DNA from: Zygnema cylindricum
Lineage: Eukaryota; Streptophyta; Zygnematophyceae; Zygnematales; Zygnemataceae
DNA length: 64,000 nt
Direction of reading: 5' to 3'
Assembly: GCA_037447655.1 (NCBI GenBank)
Contig: JBBHKE010000190.1
Location: 464,563 to 528,562 of the forward strand
Shown: positions 44,455-56,409 of the stretch, one piece after another
Numbering within the stretch: position 1 is the first letter of the stretch
How the letters are laid out: the number at the start of each line of letters is the position of its first letter
The notes under the pieces: model-generated
The model's input: only the letters and a program-made list of their open reading frames with translations
Databases searched by the model: none
What the model was told of the DNA's origin: nothing
Made by a program: the position numbers and the translations under genes

Positions 44455-45341
44455 TGAAATTATGTGGTCTCCATTGACCCACAAAAAGAGCAGCCTATGT
44501 AAAGCCTCTAGGATAATATTTGCCCTTTTCACTTTCCCACTGTATCAGTGCCGCCCAGGCACACAAATATTCTCACCTCCCTCACCCCTTTGAGGCCAAG
44601 ACTCTCCTGAGTCAAACACAAAAAGAATCACTGAATTTGCTCCTCTGAGCAGTAAGTTATTGTTGGTCAAAGATGACATTTATAGTTACAAGCTCTCTTA
44701 GAGAGAGGTACCTAAATATCACTATGTCTGGGTCTGCCTACTCACGACTACCTACTACTAAACCCTAGTCCAATAGGAACACTATATAGTACAAGAAGGT
44801 ACAATGGGCGATGTACTTATTGTACGGGCATTATACGACATGGTCTACAAGGTGACACCTATCAAATCAGCAGCCATGGTTCCTTCTCCCATCTTCTCCG
44901 ATTTCAAATAAAGCGGCGCCACGTGGCACCGCGTGACGCTATCTCCGAATGCCGCCAATAGCTCACTTCGCCTGGGGGCTACAATGACGACCGTTCGATC
45001 AAAACATATTTTACACGGTTCAGATTCGCGTACGTGCATGAATTGTTCATTTTCGTTAGTCTGGTGTTATATGCCGTCGCGTTAATGTTTATATATCTTT
45101 GAAACCCAGCAAGTGTATCGTTTCGATAACGCCTTAGTGGACATGGCTTACATTTACATCATGGTTCACAGACCCAAGTTCTAATCTGGACCTAGGCTAC
45201 ATTTTGGTAAAATATCACCTACTTCAAAATCTGTCGCTTTCTAAATATGGCGGCAGCCATGGCTTGCATTTGATCTTCACTCTCTCTCTTTAAAGTATAA
45301 CTAAAATAGAGAAGTGAACTATTAATTACCTCTTTTCAACA
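44455..45341 (-). repeat. 5' LTR of copia element S
   Basis: 887 bp. Its U5 end has a one-base change relative to the 3' LTR that puts a stop right after the gag start codon (ATG GAG ACC ACA TAA). The tRNA-like module is at about 45127-45208, with TTCTAATC and ATTTTGG downstream. Confidence 0.82.
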
Positions 45342-47003
45342 GAATGACATTGACATATCAACCCATTGTTGAGAAATCGGCAAGATAGAATGCATTGGCA
45401 GTGAAATCATTTTTTTATTGTTTTGTTCCAACCACCATCGACTAATGAAATACCAAACGCAACACTACATACATTGTCAAGTGAACTCAGCATTGAGATA
45501 AAGCTATTTCTTTTGGCCAAGAAGGTAAAAGCTACCAAATCATGAAGTGTAATTCTTTTGTCAAAGTTTCACCTCAACCTTTCGTCTATGTTTTCGAGTG
45601 ATTTAGAGTTTAACATTAAAGGTCATATTTTACCCTCAATATTAGGGGGAAGTTTGTCACTGCAATTACCTTAGCTGTCACCATTGGCGCTCTGACAGAA
45701 TAAGAACTAATAGAATTGTTAAACCGTAAAGTTGAACAATTTTGTGAACAACCACTTACACATCTGAGGCCCCAAATCAGTCTTTGCCACAGGTTTTGCA
45801 AAACTGGAGAAAAAATTTACACTGTTTACAGGCCGCGCATTTTGAGCACCAACATGTTTTGATCCACATGCATTTTGGTGTAAATTATGCATTTCAATTA
45901 GGTCCCTTTTACTAAATTGGTTTTTCCAAGTTTTTACAGATCGGAGACAGCGACAAGTATCCACACGACAAAGAACTACAGGAAATAAAATTAAATTTCT
46001 GTTCGTCCGAGAGTCACAGCATAATATAGAAGAAATGACAAGCTCACGCCAAGTAACAAATTCACAAAAACCATGACACATCTTTAAGTTTACATCTTCA
46101 AACAGATAAGACACCCTTGCCTTCATCAAAATCATTTCATCCATGAAAAATTGAAATAGAAACCTCTCCCTTCTACAAATAAGAGAAAGAACGGTGAACA
46201 ATAATACTCAGAGGCTCACAGTAGTCACTTCTGACTGACCCATAAACTGGAAGGGCAAATATGAAGATACTGAAACGAACAGAAAATATTTTTTTTTCTA
46301 AGGTTTTTAGGGTTTTGAAGGTTTTTAAGCTTTTTCAATTTTTTCAGTGTTTTTAAGAAAACCTGAAGCCAAAAACACAGCTTTTGTGAAACAGACGCGA
46401 CACAATAACAAGGATATTAAATGGAGATAGTAAAATGTCCTACATATAACCTCGACAGTCTCTATGAGGGAAAAAACTTACGTCAATCAAATTCCTGCTT
46501 CTGGTAGTCTGGAAAAATCCGGCAATCATGGCTTTCTATTGGCTGCTGACGTTTTGAGGAATTAAAGACGCGTATCAATTTTTGTTTCAATAAAGACAAA
46601 CCACCGAAAAACGTGAAAACAAATATTTCTCACGTATATGTTGTGCCTTTTAAGGTACGAAACTTTGTTAGAAACCTTGAATCGAGCCAAAATAGTGAGA
46701 GAAAAGGAGAGAGAGAAGGAAAGGGAGAGGGATAGAGAGAAGGAGAGGAGAGGGAGAAAGAGGGAGAATGAGAGACAAAGCTACACGAGGTGGCATCACC
46801 GCTTTGTATTGTTAAACAGCTCATAGCACTCGAAATTCGACTTTATGTAAAGCAGTGCTTACAGTATCAATATTTTGCCACCACTATACCACCTAGAAGT
46901 ATAGAGGAAGATATGCATATGGAAGCATATGGGACATTTTCTCCACATATGGTCCAATGTTGAAACGTATGGAAAATTTGTCAATCTGTTTTTTTTTTTT
47001 TTT
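45342..47003. other. Unassigned sequence downstream of the cyclin gene
   Basis: About 1.66 kb. A 160-codon minus-strand open stretch (46201-45719), cysteine- and phenylalanine-rich, matches no family I know and may be chance or part of an unrecognised exon. 46285-46360 is rich in TTTTNAGGTTTTTA-like runs. 46676-46780 is a GA-rich low-complexity tract (GAGAGAAAGG repeats). The cyclin 3' UTR should lie in the right part; a pure T run at 46990-47003 (plus strand) is just beyond the stop. Confidence 0.4.
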
Positions 47004-50000
47004 CTATCCCTGAGACATCAGAGGACGTTGACTTAGTTTTGAAGCATTATTTGCTCCTCCACCCGGAGCCACTACGTCCTCCAACTCCGTGAGCAAATCT
47101 TCATCTAAATCCAAATATGCTTTCCCTCCTCGTCCATTTTCCGTTGTTGCAACTGTATTTCCCGTATTAGTATCTGATGACGGTCCAAATCCCGTTCCCC
47201 TCACAACAGCTTGGCCGTCGGTATTGATCCCTCGCCTGTCAGTCGAATCTGGAGCCTGTGAAGAAGAGGTTTCGAAGTTGTTACGGAGGTCATTTGTATG
47301 CTCAGTTAAGACTGGTTCCTCCGGCTCATCGACTTCCATTTCCACCTCTTCCTGTTCTTCTACCACTTCCAGAGCCGGTGCCATTCTTGAACCATGGATG
47401 TCGATTCTCGAACCATGAATGTCTGGTACTGTTTCCTCCTCCTGCGTCTGTACCTCCTTGTCTGCCTGCTGTTGCTGTTGCTTTGAGTGAATCGAACTGT
47501 TGCCATTTACATTTGTATGCTTGTATTCTCCTACTAATACATTTCGCCTTTTCCCCGATTCTGCTTGCGAGTCAATGTGAGTCTGTCCTCCGGATGCCTG
47601 TCCAGAGTCCTCGACCAATTCGCCTGCCGGTCTCTTCAGAGGCAGTCCCTGACGAGAATCGTCTATTTCTTTGTTTGAACTCGCCCCTGAACCATAAACC
47701 CCTGAACCATGAACCACTGAACCCTGAACTCCTGAACCTTGTTGTGTAGATGACGGAAGTTCCACCTTTCCTATAGGATTAGGGCTGGGAGTGCCTCGAA
47801 CAAGGGGAGCTCCTCCTACTGCAAGAGCCGGTGTCGGAGGAACAGACAACCCAGATGCCGCAGAAGTCATCGAACTCTCCCCATCTTTTCGTCTATACAT
47901 CGACATTATTTGTCGTTCAATATCTGCAAACATAACATGGACCAGTCAGGACCATGAGACTTTATACAGCACAAGCTTTCTTTCCAATATCAGCTTATGA
48001 GATCAACCGATATATTATTAAATAGGGTTGCATGTAAAAGGTCCCTAACTGAAAGCTGAAGTGTAGCTTATTTAGACTTATCAATAATTGCAATATCATC
48101 CCCACATACAGTAGACAATTTCTGACGATATTTGATCAATATTTTGTGTTTATAGGGTTTTTACAAGCTCATTTTCTCACTATACTCTTATGCGTCAGTA
48201 AGAACAACAGGAAGAGTGACAAAAGTACGGGTAATAGTGACCTGCTTTCTCGTGATCTGCTAGCTTTGCCTTACCCGCATGTAGAAAATCCAATGCAATA
48301 AGTGTCGTGCACGACTGTCCATACTGCAGTACAGTACAATACTCTTCTGTAAATTCTAAAAAAAAAATCTAAATAAAAAAACAACATTTGTCTTTGAACA
48401 CCAGCATTGAGAACCAGTTTTGATTTAGAAGATGTTTTACCAGAGGCCCTGAACACTAATCAAACTGGATATCAATGATACTTAGCAACTGGATATCAAT
48501 GATAACCAGAAAATTCTAAGCTACTACTAAGGCATGTTCTCCTAAAGGAACTCCTTCCATAGAACTGCTTTGTAAAAACTTCCATAGAAACCCTACCAAC
48601 GCTGCTGACTTCTCCATAACTTGTCGTATTCACCCAAAAACCAACAGGAATGCGACCATTTGTTATCTTTTCTAAACCTGACACTGGCGATTTGAAACTG
48701 TCCAGAACTACTAAGTTCGACTAAAGGGAGACTACTAGCATTCTTTAGCTGCAGCATTTAAACATTACTTTACACTTACCTCATAACCCTTTTGCATGAC
48801 ATGTGATGCTCTGAACATGCTTCACAGCTGTAGTCATGTCTGCTGCAGGGCTAAGTTACACTCACAAACGACGAAAGCAAGAAACACAAAAAGAGAATTG
48901 ACCTTACCACAAACAGTCTTAAAAAGTAAAAAAACTACAATAAACACATAAAAACAAGTAACCTCACCACGAACAGTCTTTCAAAGATCGAGGAACCTAC
49001 CCATCAAAGTCTCTTTCGATGTTCCAAAACGCGACCACCACGGCTTCCCACCAACAGTTGGTAGCTCATAACTAACGGTAGTCGCCGCCAGGTTGATACA
49101 GGCTACAGCAATGTCTGTCGAGCTGAGTGGCTGAAGGCAAAGCGTAGTCTTCAAGCTGGCCATTCCAAAAATTCGGTATAATGTCCGAAAATTGGTAGCA
49201 ATTCCGAAAAAAACGGTAGCCATAACGACAAAGGCACAGACCCTTGCTTTAGCCACCAGTGAACGTTAACGTTTCTGTCTCCATAGCAATGCCTCTTTTT
49301 CCATATGCACCTTCTCAGTGCATATGTTTTCCATCCATAGTAGACCATTTTTACAGGAGACATGCACTCTTGACCAACAAGAATATCCACCACAAGGTAG
49401 AAAAGAGAAAGACCTCTTAAAAGTCCTCAGCTACAGTACCCACCTGCACTCCAAAAAACATAAAGACCGGAGCAAAATGCTAGGATCCAGCTCAGATCCG
49501 AAGAAAGCACCGAACCTCTTACCAAACCTCGTACAGAACCTCTACAAAGACAGAAAGAACCACGCCACAAAGGACATCATACTATTGCCTCCACAGTAAA
49601 TGTGTAACAACCGTGTCCATAACTAATCAAAAAAATGAAGCCATCAAACCCTAATGCTTCGGTTTACCATTCTGTCGAGTGCAGTCAACCAGTTTACCCA
49701 CTGGTGACAAAGGTATTGACTCAGAAACCAAAGTCAATCAAAAAACCCCTGAACCAAAAACATGCTGTTTATGACACTGGGATTCATGACAGGATAGAAA
49801 ACCCTAAAAAACCCCACGGAAAAAACCAAACGACATACTGTCATATCTCCAATACCTGTCATTGGAGAAATTCCATGCAATCTGACAAAATCGCTCCTTT
49901 ACCCGGTCCTTCGCGTGTAGCCCCAATTCCTTGATTAATTTGCAGAGAGGACCGTGAGGGTGACTAGTACTGAAGTCAAAATCAAGAGTGACAAGAAGGA

Positions 50001-52081
50001 CCTCTTCAGCTTTAGTCACCTTCTCCATTTCTGAACCGAGCAATTTCTGCAGGACCGAGAAATAGAAAAGAAAACATGAACAAAAATAAAAATGAAGGCA
50101 CAAATGAAATCTAAAAAAAAGACGTGAATGAAAATCCGAAAGAAAGCATGAACAAAGAATTGTTGTTGCAACTGTCGTAGTTAACAGAAATAAGAAACGT
50201 AAGCTCAATATCACATATCCGCTCCAATTAATATTTGTCCTATTCTGTTAAGGGCAGAATAAAAACGGGCAACACTAATACCAGCTTGCACAAAATCTAA
50301 GATCTCAAACATTGAGACTGTATTAAACGTAAAAGCCTGTCTCAACCTTCCTCAAGGTCCATGGGCATGACAAAAATAAGCAACAAAAGAAAAACAGCGA
50401 TCGACAGGCCAATTGAATGATAAAACGAAGGAAGTTTCTACCCATAGGCACCCGATCTCCCAAAATTCAGTCCTTCTCCTCTCCCCTTTTCTTCCCTCCC
50501 TCCCCTTCCTCCAGCATGAAGGGCATATGCTGATTGACATAATCTGAAAATACTCTCCACTTCTCTCCTTTTCTCCTTGTCTCCACTCCTCTCCCCTTTC
50601 CCCTTCCCTCGCCTTCCCTTTCTCTTCCCTCCCTTCCCCCACGTATAAAAGGCATATGAGCAGATTGACCTAAACTAAAAATTCCATGTTTTGACTTTGT
50701 CTACTGGCATGCAAACACGCCAATTTATCAATGATTTGTCATTCAAATATCCCAAAAATATCCACGACACTCACATTATCCTTCTTTATTCTTTCAGCAG
50801 CCGCTGGGTCTTTCTTATGTCGAGTATAATAAGCTGTTTCTGTGATTTTCAACAAACTTTTAAAATTTTCCTCCACCTTTCCCGCTAAAAGCAAGCACGC
50901 TGCAGCAACAAGCTACAAAAGAAAAAAAAAACCCTGATTGCCGGGTCAGAATTACTGCATAACTAACTTCTGGCCACGCTTGCAACAAAAGAAGATTAAA
51001 ATTGTTGTTGATTCTCTGCTCTCTGCCAGACCTCGTTTGAAAGCAAACAGATAGTGTGTTTACAATCTTCCCCAAAAGCTCTAGATTCTATGTTCAGAAA
51101 TAACTATCAGCTCAAACCACATGTTCTAAACTAATATCGGTTTCTCAACGTCACATGGTGCAATAATGGGTTGATACACAGACTTCCAGCTGCCAGAATT
51201 AACTTACATGACAGCTGTTATGTTAGAGAATTTCATGCAATACCCAAGATATTTACTTTGACCCCGAGTTTGATAAATCGGTTAGCAATGAACTTGAGAA
51301 ACCTATTTTTGTAACTGAAAAAAAGAATCCCATATGCACCACGAACAAACAGAAACAGATACACCGCCAAATTTCAAAAGCTGTGATAAAAAGTGTCAAT
51401 ACTCACATATGCGTCGTTTTTGGCATGAGACTGGGCAGTGAAGAACCGCTGCCAATATGTCATCGCAGTTGCAATAGTGTATTGATTCCTGTCAGGATCG
51501 ATACATCAAATCATAAAATTATAAGAACATAAGAAATAGAGAATGTAAGGATGTAAGAATATAAGAACATAAGGATACAAGAGAATAAGAATATAAAATT
51601 ATCTGCTACAGTGCCCATCGCCATTAGAAGTAATCACTCTAACTCAAGAGTGTTTTTCTTTTTAACAACAACTAATAGTTAAGTGCCCTGTAACAAGCCA
51701 CGTAGCAGAACATAATTTTGCATAGTTACTTGTAACAAAGTGCCAGCGCAAAAATTTCACTAAACCTAAGAGTAAAGAGCAGTGTACAAACTACCAAAAT
51801 TCTTAAACAGAATTTGCACATCAGTCACAAAGAAAAACCTCAACCGGAATAACTTAATAAACTAAAAACACGAACAAAACAAAAAAAAACCTTAAATCTT
51901 AAGCGAGTAAAAACTACATCTCGGCTTACATCTTAAGGGAGTATCCGACATCTTGGCAAAACGCCAACGCGAGCCTTCTCGTCGCCTTTTCGAGCTTGAG
52001 GGAAATCCCATCCTTCCTTGACGGCGAGTTTGATTCGACATGCTTACGAGTGAACTGCCACTTGCAAGTCGAAGATTGCAT
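47004..52081 (-). CDS. Cyclin T/K-type protein (transcriptional cyclin), six exons
   Basis: Exons on the minus strand: 52081-51930, 51488-51407, 50912-50775, 50046-49856, 49155-49001, 47923-47004. All introns are GT-AG and all phases fit, giving 545 residues. The first cyclin fold shows SPSRKDGISLK, TIATAMTYWQRFF, QSHAKND and LLLAGKVEE, hallmarks of cyclin T/K/L proteins. The second fold has TLDFDFSTSHPHGPL, IAWNFSNDSLKTTLCLQ and WWSRF. Such cyclins activate CDK9- or CDK12-type kinases that phosphorylate the RNA polymerase II tail in the nucleus. From about residue 245 the last exon is disordered: GSG-rich repeats, a polyglutamine run, a repeated DIHGSR, an acidic EEQEEVEMEVDEPEEP tract and a final DLDEDLLTELEDVV. 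Assignment to T rather than K is from motif memory only. The cyclin folds are more divergent than typical plant CYCT. Confidence 0.9.
50470..50670. repeat. Pyrimidine-rich tract with a 130-bp direct duplication in a cyclin intron
   Basis: Two copies of a unit containing GGCATATG..GATTGAC begin near 50521 and 50651, each preceded by a CTCTCCCCTTTTCC-type pyrimidine run. It lies in the intron between exons 50912-50775 and 50046-49856. Confidence 0.6.
51528..51600. repeat. Short tandem repeat in the first cyclin intron
   Basis: Irregular repetition of an ATAAGAATATAAGAACATAAGG-like unit of 8-10 bases. Confidence 0.7.
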
Positions 52082-52740
52082 GACCTGAGGGAGGAACCCT
52101 AAAAACTTGAAAACCTAGTCCTCTAAAGAAAAAGAAAGGTCTAGGTGAGAGATCTGAAACCTAGGCCACTATATAAAAAGAAAGGGCTAGGGGAGATATC
52201 TAAAACCTAGTCCAGAATACTAAAAGAATGGGGCAGGGAAGCGATCTGCAGGAATATGTGCAGGTGGAGAGTGTGGCGGAGGAAGAAAGCACACCCGCCG
52301 AAGGCTTCCACCGCCCTCAAAAAGAAAAGAAGCTGTGATGCAGCTTGTCAAAGAAATTAGATTCAGTTTCTTTTCCATTGTCAACCAAATTCGTTTCCAT
52401 GTTTTGCGGATGTGATCCTAACCGTCCGATTGTTTTACTTGTCCAAACCGTAGACCGCACGCTACCGTGAATACAGTACAGTACAGACTAGGTTTCTAAC
52501 ATTTTGGCAGGCGGCGTGGTTCGTGTGGACATGTATCTGTACCATACTTGCACCTTTCTCTATGGTACACCGTGTATCGTTATTAGCGTTAGTAATGCTT
52601 TTTGACCACTTATCAGCTTTCTTCTTTGCAGAAAGTGTTCGATTTCCGTTTGAGGGAACCGCTAATAGTAATATGAGAATCTCACTAGTCCATCCCAGCC
52701 GTCAGATTGATAATCTGACAAGTAAACACGGAAATTGTAG
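52082..52740. other. Region upstream of the cyclin gene
   Basis: About 660 bp containing the presumed promoter and 5' UTR of the cyclin gene (reading leftward). A single MITE terminus, CACCGTGTATCGTTATTAGCG, preceded by TA, is at 52568-52588 without a partner end, so it is a truncated copy. No TATA box stands out. Confidence 0.45.
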
Positions 52741-55190
52741 GTTAAAGAAAGAAAGAAAGAAAGAAAGATTTTATTTTGAAAAACGCGATGGTTAAACCAT
52801 CAAAGTACAAAACTTGATTGAAAAGGAAAATTGTTCACTACCATTAAAGGCTAGAATTGTAAAACCAAAAGTACGTACAAAAATTGTAAAAGCTAACCAA
52901 CACTAAGAGTAAAAGAAAGCAAAGAAAACATAGGAAACAAAAACAAACACTAAACCTAAACTACAACAACAATTAAAATTACACTCTACAAAGGCTCTAG
53001 ATGACAAAAAAGGGTCGTCGGCCCAAAGCCTAATACAAAACTACACTAAAGGTCTGAGGAACAAATATCATCAATGTGCACCGGGTGGCGGGGAGGTAAA
53101 TCTCGTAGGCCTCGGCCATCGTTCACCACCGTGCTTTGTCGAATAAGGGCCGATGCTTAACATCGTTGAAGGGCAACAGAGATACGTTGGCGGTAAAAGG
53201 CTGACATGAGAGCCGATGGAGGGCTGCCAGGTCCTCAAGCCTCAAATGACCATTGAGCACAATCACGGATGAAGTTGTCGAACGACGAGTCCAATATCCC
53301 AAATATCTCCAAAGCGAACGGTATGAAGTTGTCGCCTGGGTTCCGATGAGCCTAATCGCTTTCTTTAGAAGTCGCTGCATCTCGAGCCGCAACACCAGTA
53401 TGTAATGCCGCACGCGTTGAAACATGGGATCCCGTCGGGTCGGTCAAAACTACATCCCCCAACGTTCTCTGTGCGCCTTATAAAAGCACGAGGTCCACGC
53501 GAGGGCCGCGCACTCCCCGAGATTAAGAACGTGGCGAGAGGATATGCGACACCTCACGTTTTACCGTATACCCGGCTTCACTACCAACCGAGGCGACTGC
53601 ATCTCGAACCATATCATGCGCCGCTGTACGTTCTCCACCATGTGAACAACAGAGAAAATGGACGCCCTGCTCATCTATAGATTGGCCACAAACGCAACGA
53701 AGCTTACCCAAAAAGGAAGGGTGTGGCAAGCCAAGACGTAAACGGGATGCACAAGAAAATTGTTGAGAAGATAAACGAAGTGAGGCAAGAATTGGAATAG
53801 CGACGAGCCAAGCGCCAGCACCTGGTCCTGAACAAGAGCGCAGTCAAGCCCGTGCGTCAACCGTAGGTAGCGCCTCAAGTAGGTTCTTAAAATCAACGGC
53901 GGCGACCTTATCGGTGATATGTTGTTGCACCCGGGAAGGACTGCTGGCGAGGAGGGAAGAGAATGGAGGAACGACATCTTGGGCCTCAGCTGGCAAAAGT
54001 AAACGAGTAGACAATAACGATTGCTGAAATGAGAAAGATATTTTGTCAACGGTAGAGATCGCATGGGCCAAGATATGACTATCATCTACCACAAACCTCA
54101 AACTAATGATGGATACCACTAGGGCCCAACTACCTAAGTAAGCGGCCGGTGCTATGGTCGTTGTAGGACACATACCAAGACCCCCGAAAGAGACGGGTAA
54201 AGCAGATTGGCGACGAGCGAGAAGCCCTTCCGGGCGATCGAAAATACCATGCCCGACGAGTTGATGCAAAATTGCAAAGAGACGATTATTAAAATCCGAA
54301 AGTGAGGAAAGGAAAGAACAACTTGGGAGTATAGTGCGCGCTAATTACAAGGGACGTTGCGAAAAACAACGAGTTAAAATAGCGAAAGCCACTTGGGAAT
54401 CAGGCATTTTCGGAAGGTCCTCAGAGTGAGAAAGGTCGTCCAATAAAGCATCTGTAACAACTGGTTAACAAATTAAGGGGCGCCAATTGGAGAACCTAAA
54501 ACCCTTAACCCTTCTTGAGGCGTACAAACACGAAAGCCTGCAAGAAGAAGGAAATTTGGTGGCAAACTAATTGATGACCACGCAACACATTTAGGGACTT
54601 TGACTGACAGGCCTATCCTTGAAAGTTGCTCAGAAAAATAGTGGAAGGCAAGAACCACCTGGTCTGGTGGACCGATAATATGTGTGTCATCCGCCAACGA
54701 AGGGAACAAACAATTGGGGAAAGCGGCAGCGCATGCTTGCAAGGCTTGTAAGTGGGCTAGAGCAAATAAAGGGGCTCCCAAAGGGTTGCCTTGACGAGTA
54801 CCGATAATTGAGTCCAAAGTGGCAACATCTCCCAATGGGCCTCCAAGGGAGTAAATAAGAGAGATGGGCGAGGAGTAAAAGGTGCGAACAAAAATGAAAA
54901 GTTGGTTGATGGGAGGGGGGGCTTGTCGCAACTCGCGGAAGATGGCGTTACGATCCACAATGTTAAAAGCATTAGCGATATCAACTTGGAGAACGACCTA
55001 ATATGGGTGCAGATCCATTGTCGTACGTAAACCATGGACGATTGCCTCACAACCGCCCCGTGTAGCGACACCAAATTGATGAGGGGAAAAATAATAGTGG
55101 AACGCCCTTTGAAGTTGTAGACACATTGATCGAGCCACAAGACGGTACAAAGGCAATAAAAGCACGCTATACTAATGGCGATACAATACA
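52741..55190 (-). pseudogene. Decayed non-LTR retroelement (reverse transcriptase and C-terminal zinc region)
   Basis: Minus-strand fragments in LINE-like order. First comes an RT upstream segment near 55140-55010 (ARSMCLQLQRAF, SPHQFGVATRGGCEAIVHG). Then VVLQVDIANAFN and the RT core (54958-54473) with GTRQGNPLGAPLFALAHL and an ADDTHIIGP catalytic motif. A later part (54269-53844) contains ARRQSALPVSFGGLGMCP. A cysteine/histidine region (about 53760-53523) has CVCGQSIDEQGVHFLCCSHGG. The left end is a run of GAAA units (52746-52770, CTTT on the element strand), a plausible 3' tail. Stops and shifts occur throughout. The RT wording differs from both LTR classes present. Confidence 0.72.
52746..52770. 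repeat. (GAAA)n microsatellite
   Basis: Six GAAA units directly followed by ATTTTATTTTG; read on the minus strand it ends the non-LTR element. Confidence 0.8.
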
Positions 55191-56210
55191 ATCATACTGT
55201 ACAATACCGTACACATTGAGTATAGTACAAGTGTTCAACACATATAATCTCATGTTGAATATTCTATAGAGTAGGGAGCTATTTTCGGCTTCATTGTTTT
55301 GCTATTTTCGCCTCATTGTGACATTCGTACATAATTGTACAGATTTTTGTGTGCGCGTACGTCGAAGTACAAATAGAATAAAGTTTTAAACCGAATTACG
55401 AAAATTGTTGGTGTTTTTTACGCTGAATAACTTTATCTGGCGGAAAAATACAAAAAGTCAAGCTTCATTGAACTTTTTGTCAGCGCGGAAGTTTCATGCC
55501 TTCATGCAGAGCGTCGTATGAAAATTAACGTAAAAGCTCCAGCAGGTTGCCACATCCAAACGGCGGCGTTCATTGACACTGTTCGCACGGGCTAAACGAT
55601 TCATTATTTTGGCATGTTGTATTATTTTGTCCCATACCGTAAACCTGCGTACAAACACCGACAATTGTACGTATTTTGAAATTTAACACACGAAATTTGC
55701 ACCATTACGTACATAAAATACAAAGAGGCGAAAGTAGCAATAATAAAAAAGGCGAGAAAAACAACCCCCACCATACGCATACAGTCATATAGTACACCGT
55801 GCATCTCTATTATCTTTAACAGTAATAACGATAAACGTACCATATTGAGTATTATACAGTACAGATTGTACCGTACTGAATATCGTACCACTGTTTGCTA
55901 CTGCGTGCCTGAATACTCTTTATGGAAAATTGCTTCCTTTCTTCTTACTTTCCTTTTCTTTGTTTCTCACTCTACAAAAATTGCTTCCCTTCTCCTATCT
56001 TTCCCTCACTTTGTTCTCTTTTACTTCTTCCTTCTCTTTCTCTTTCTTTTTTTCTGTCACTGTGCCCCCCCATCCTTCCCTTTGAACTCTCTTTCATTTT
56101 TTAATTTTCTTCTTTGTTCTATCCTCCTCCTTTTTTCTCTTTTTACTCATGGAATCCACTGAACAAGTAGTCGATTCAAAAATCACTTCGATCAACTTGG
56201 TCATTCACTA
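55191..56210. other. Intergenic region with GTAC-rich and pyrimidine-rich stretches
   Basis: 55191-55240 and 55835-55890 are rich in GTAC and TACAGTAC strings in roughly opposite orientation. 55918-56150 is a long pyrimidine-rich tract (CTTTCC and TTCTCT repeats). No gene is recognised. Confidence 0.45.
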
Positions 56211-56409
56211 CACCTTGAATCGTTATTAGCGTATAGAAATTATTAGTGTAAAGAAAAAATTAGCATCATTCATTCTAATTTAGTTCCAGGAGACGTGGCA
56301 GATTATGGTCCACGTCCTTAAATAGTATAATTTATTATATTTAAGGTATCAATGTCAAAATTTTGGGGTGCCGATATAGCGTACATAAGGCTAATAACGA
56401 TTCACGGTG
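56211..56409. mobile_element. TA-flanked MITE
   Basis: 199 bp. Ends CACCTTGAATCGTTATTAGCG and GCTAATAACGATTCACGGTG are inverted repeats of about 20 bp, flanked by TA (56209-56210 and 56410-56411). Same family as 34164, 60267, 62083 and 63320. Confidence 0.85.

Larger units (their letters stand above)
39164..45341 (-). mobile_element. Ty1/copia retrotransposon S (old, full length)
   Basis: 6178 bp with LTRs of 877 and 887 bp, termini TGAAATT and TTTTCAACA. Flanks CAATG and GAATG are a 5-bp duplication with one mismatch. The primer site is TGGGCCCATAACC (44442-44454). The pol region is collinear with N but diverged and broken, so this is an older member of a related subfamily. Confidence 0.87.

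Noticed and set aside
45719-46201. A 160-codon minus-strand frame as a host gene
   Set aside because: No domain, no splice context and AT-rich composition; listed only as unassigned sequence.
46285-46360. TTTTAGGG-like strings reminiscent of telomeric repeats
   Set aside because: Units are irregular and embedded in T-rich DNA; not a tandem telomere array.
55191-55890. GTAC-rich ends suggesting a transposon with terminal inverted repeats
   Set aside because: The two GTAC-rich stretches align poorly as inverted repeats and no target duplication is visible.
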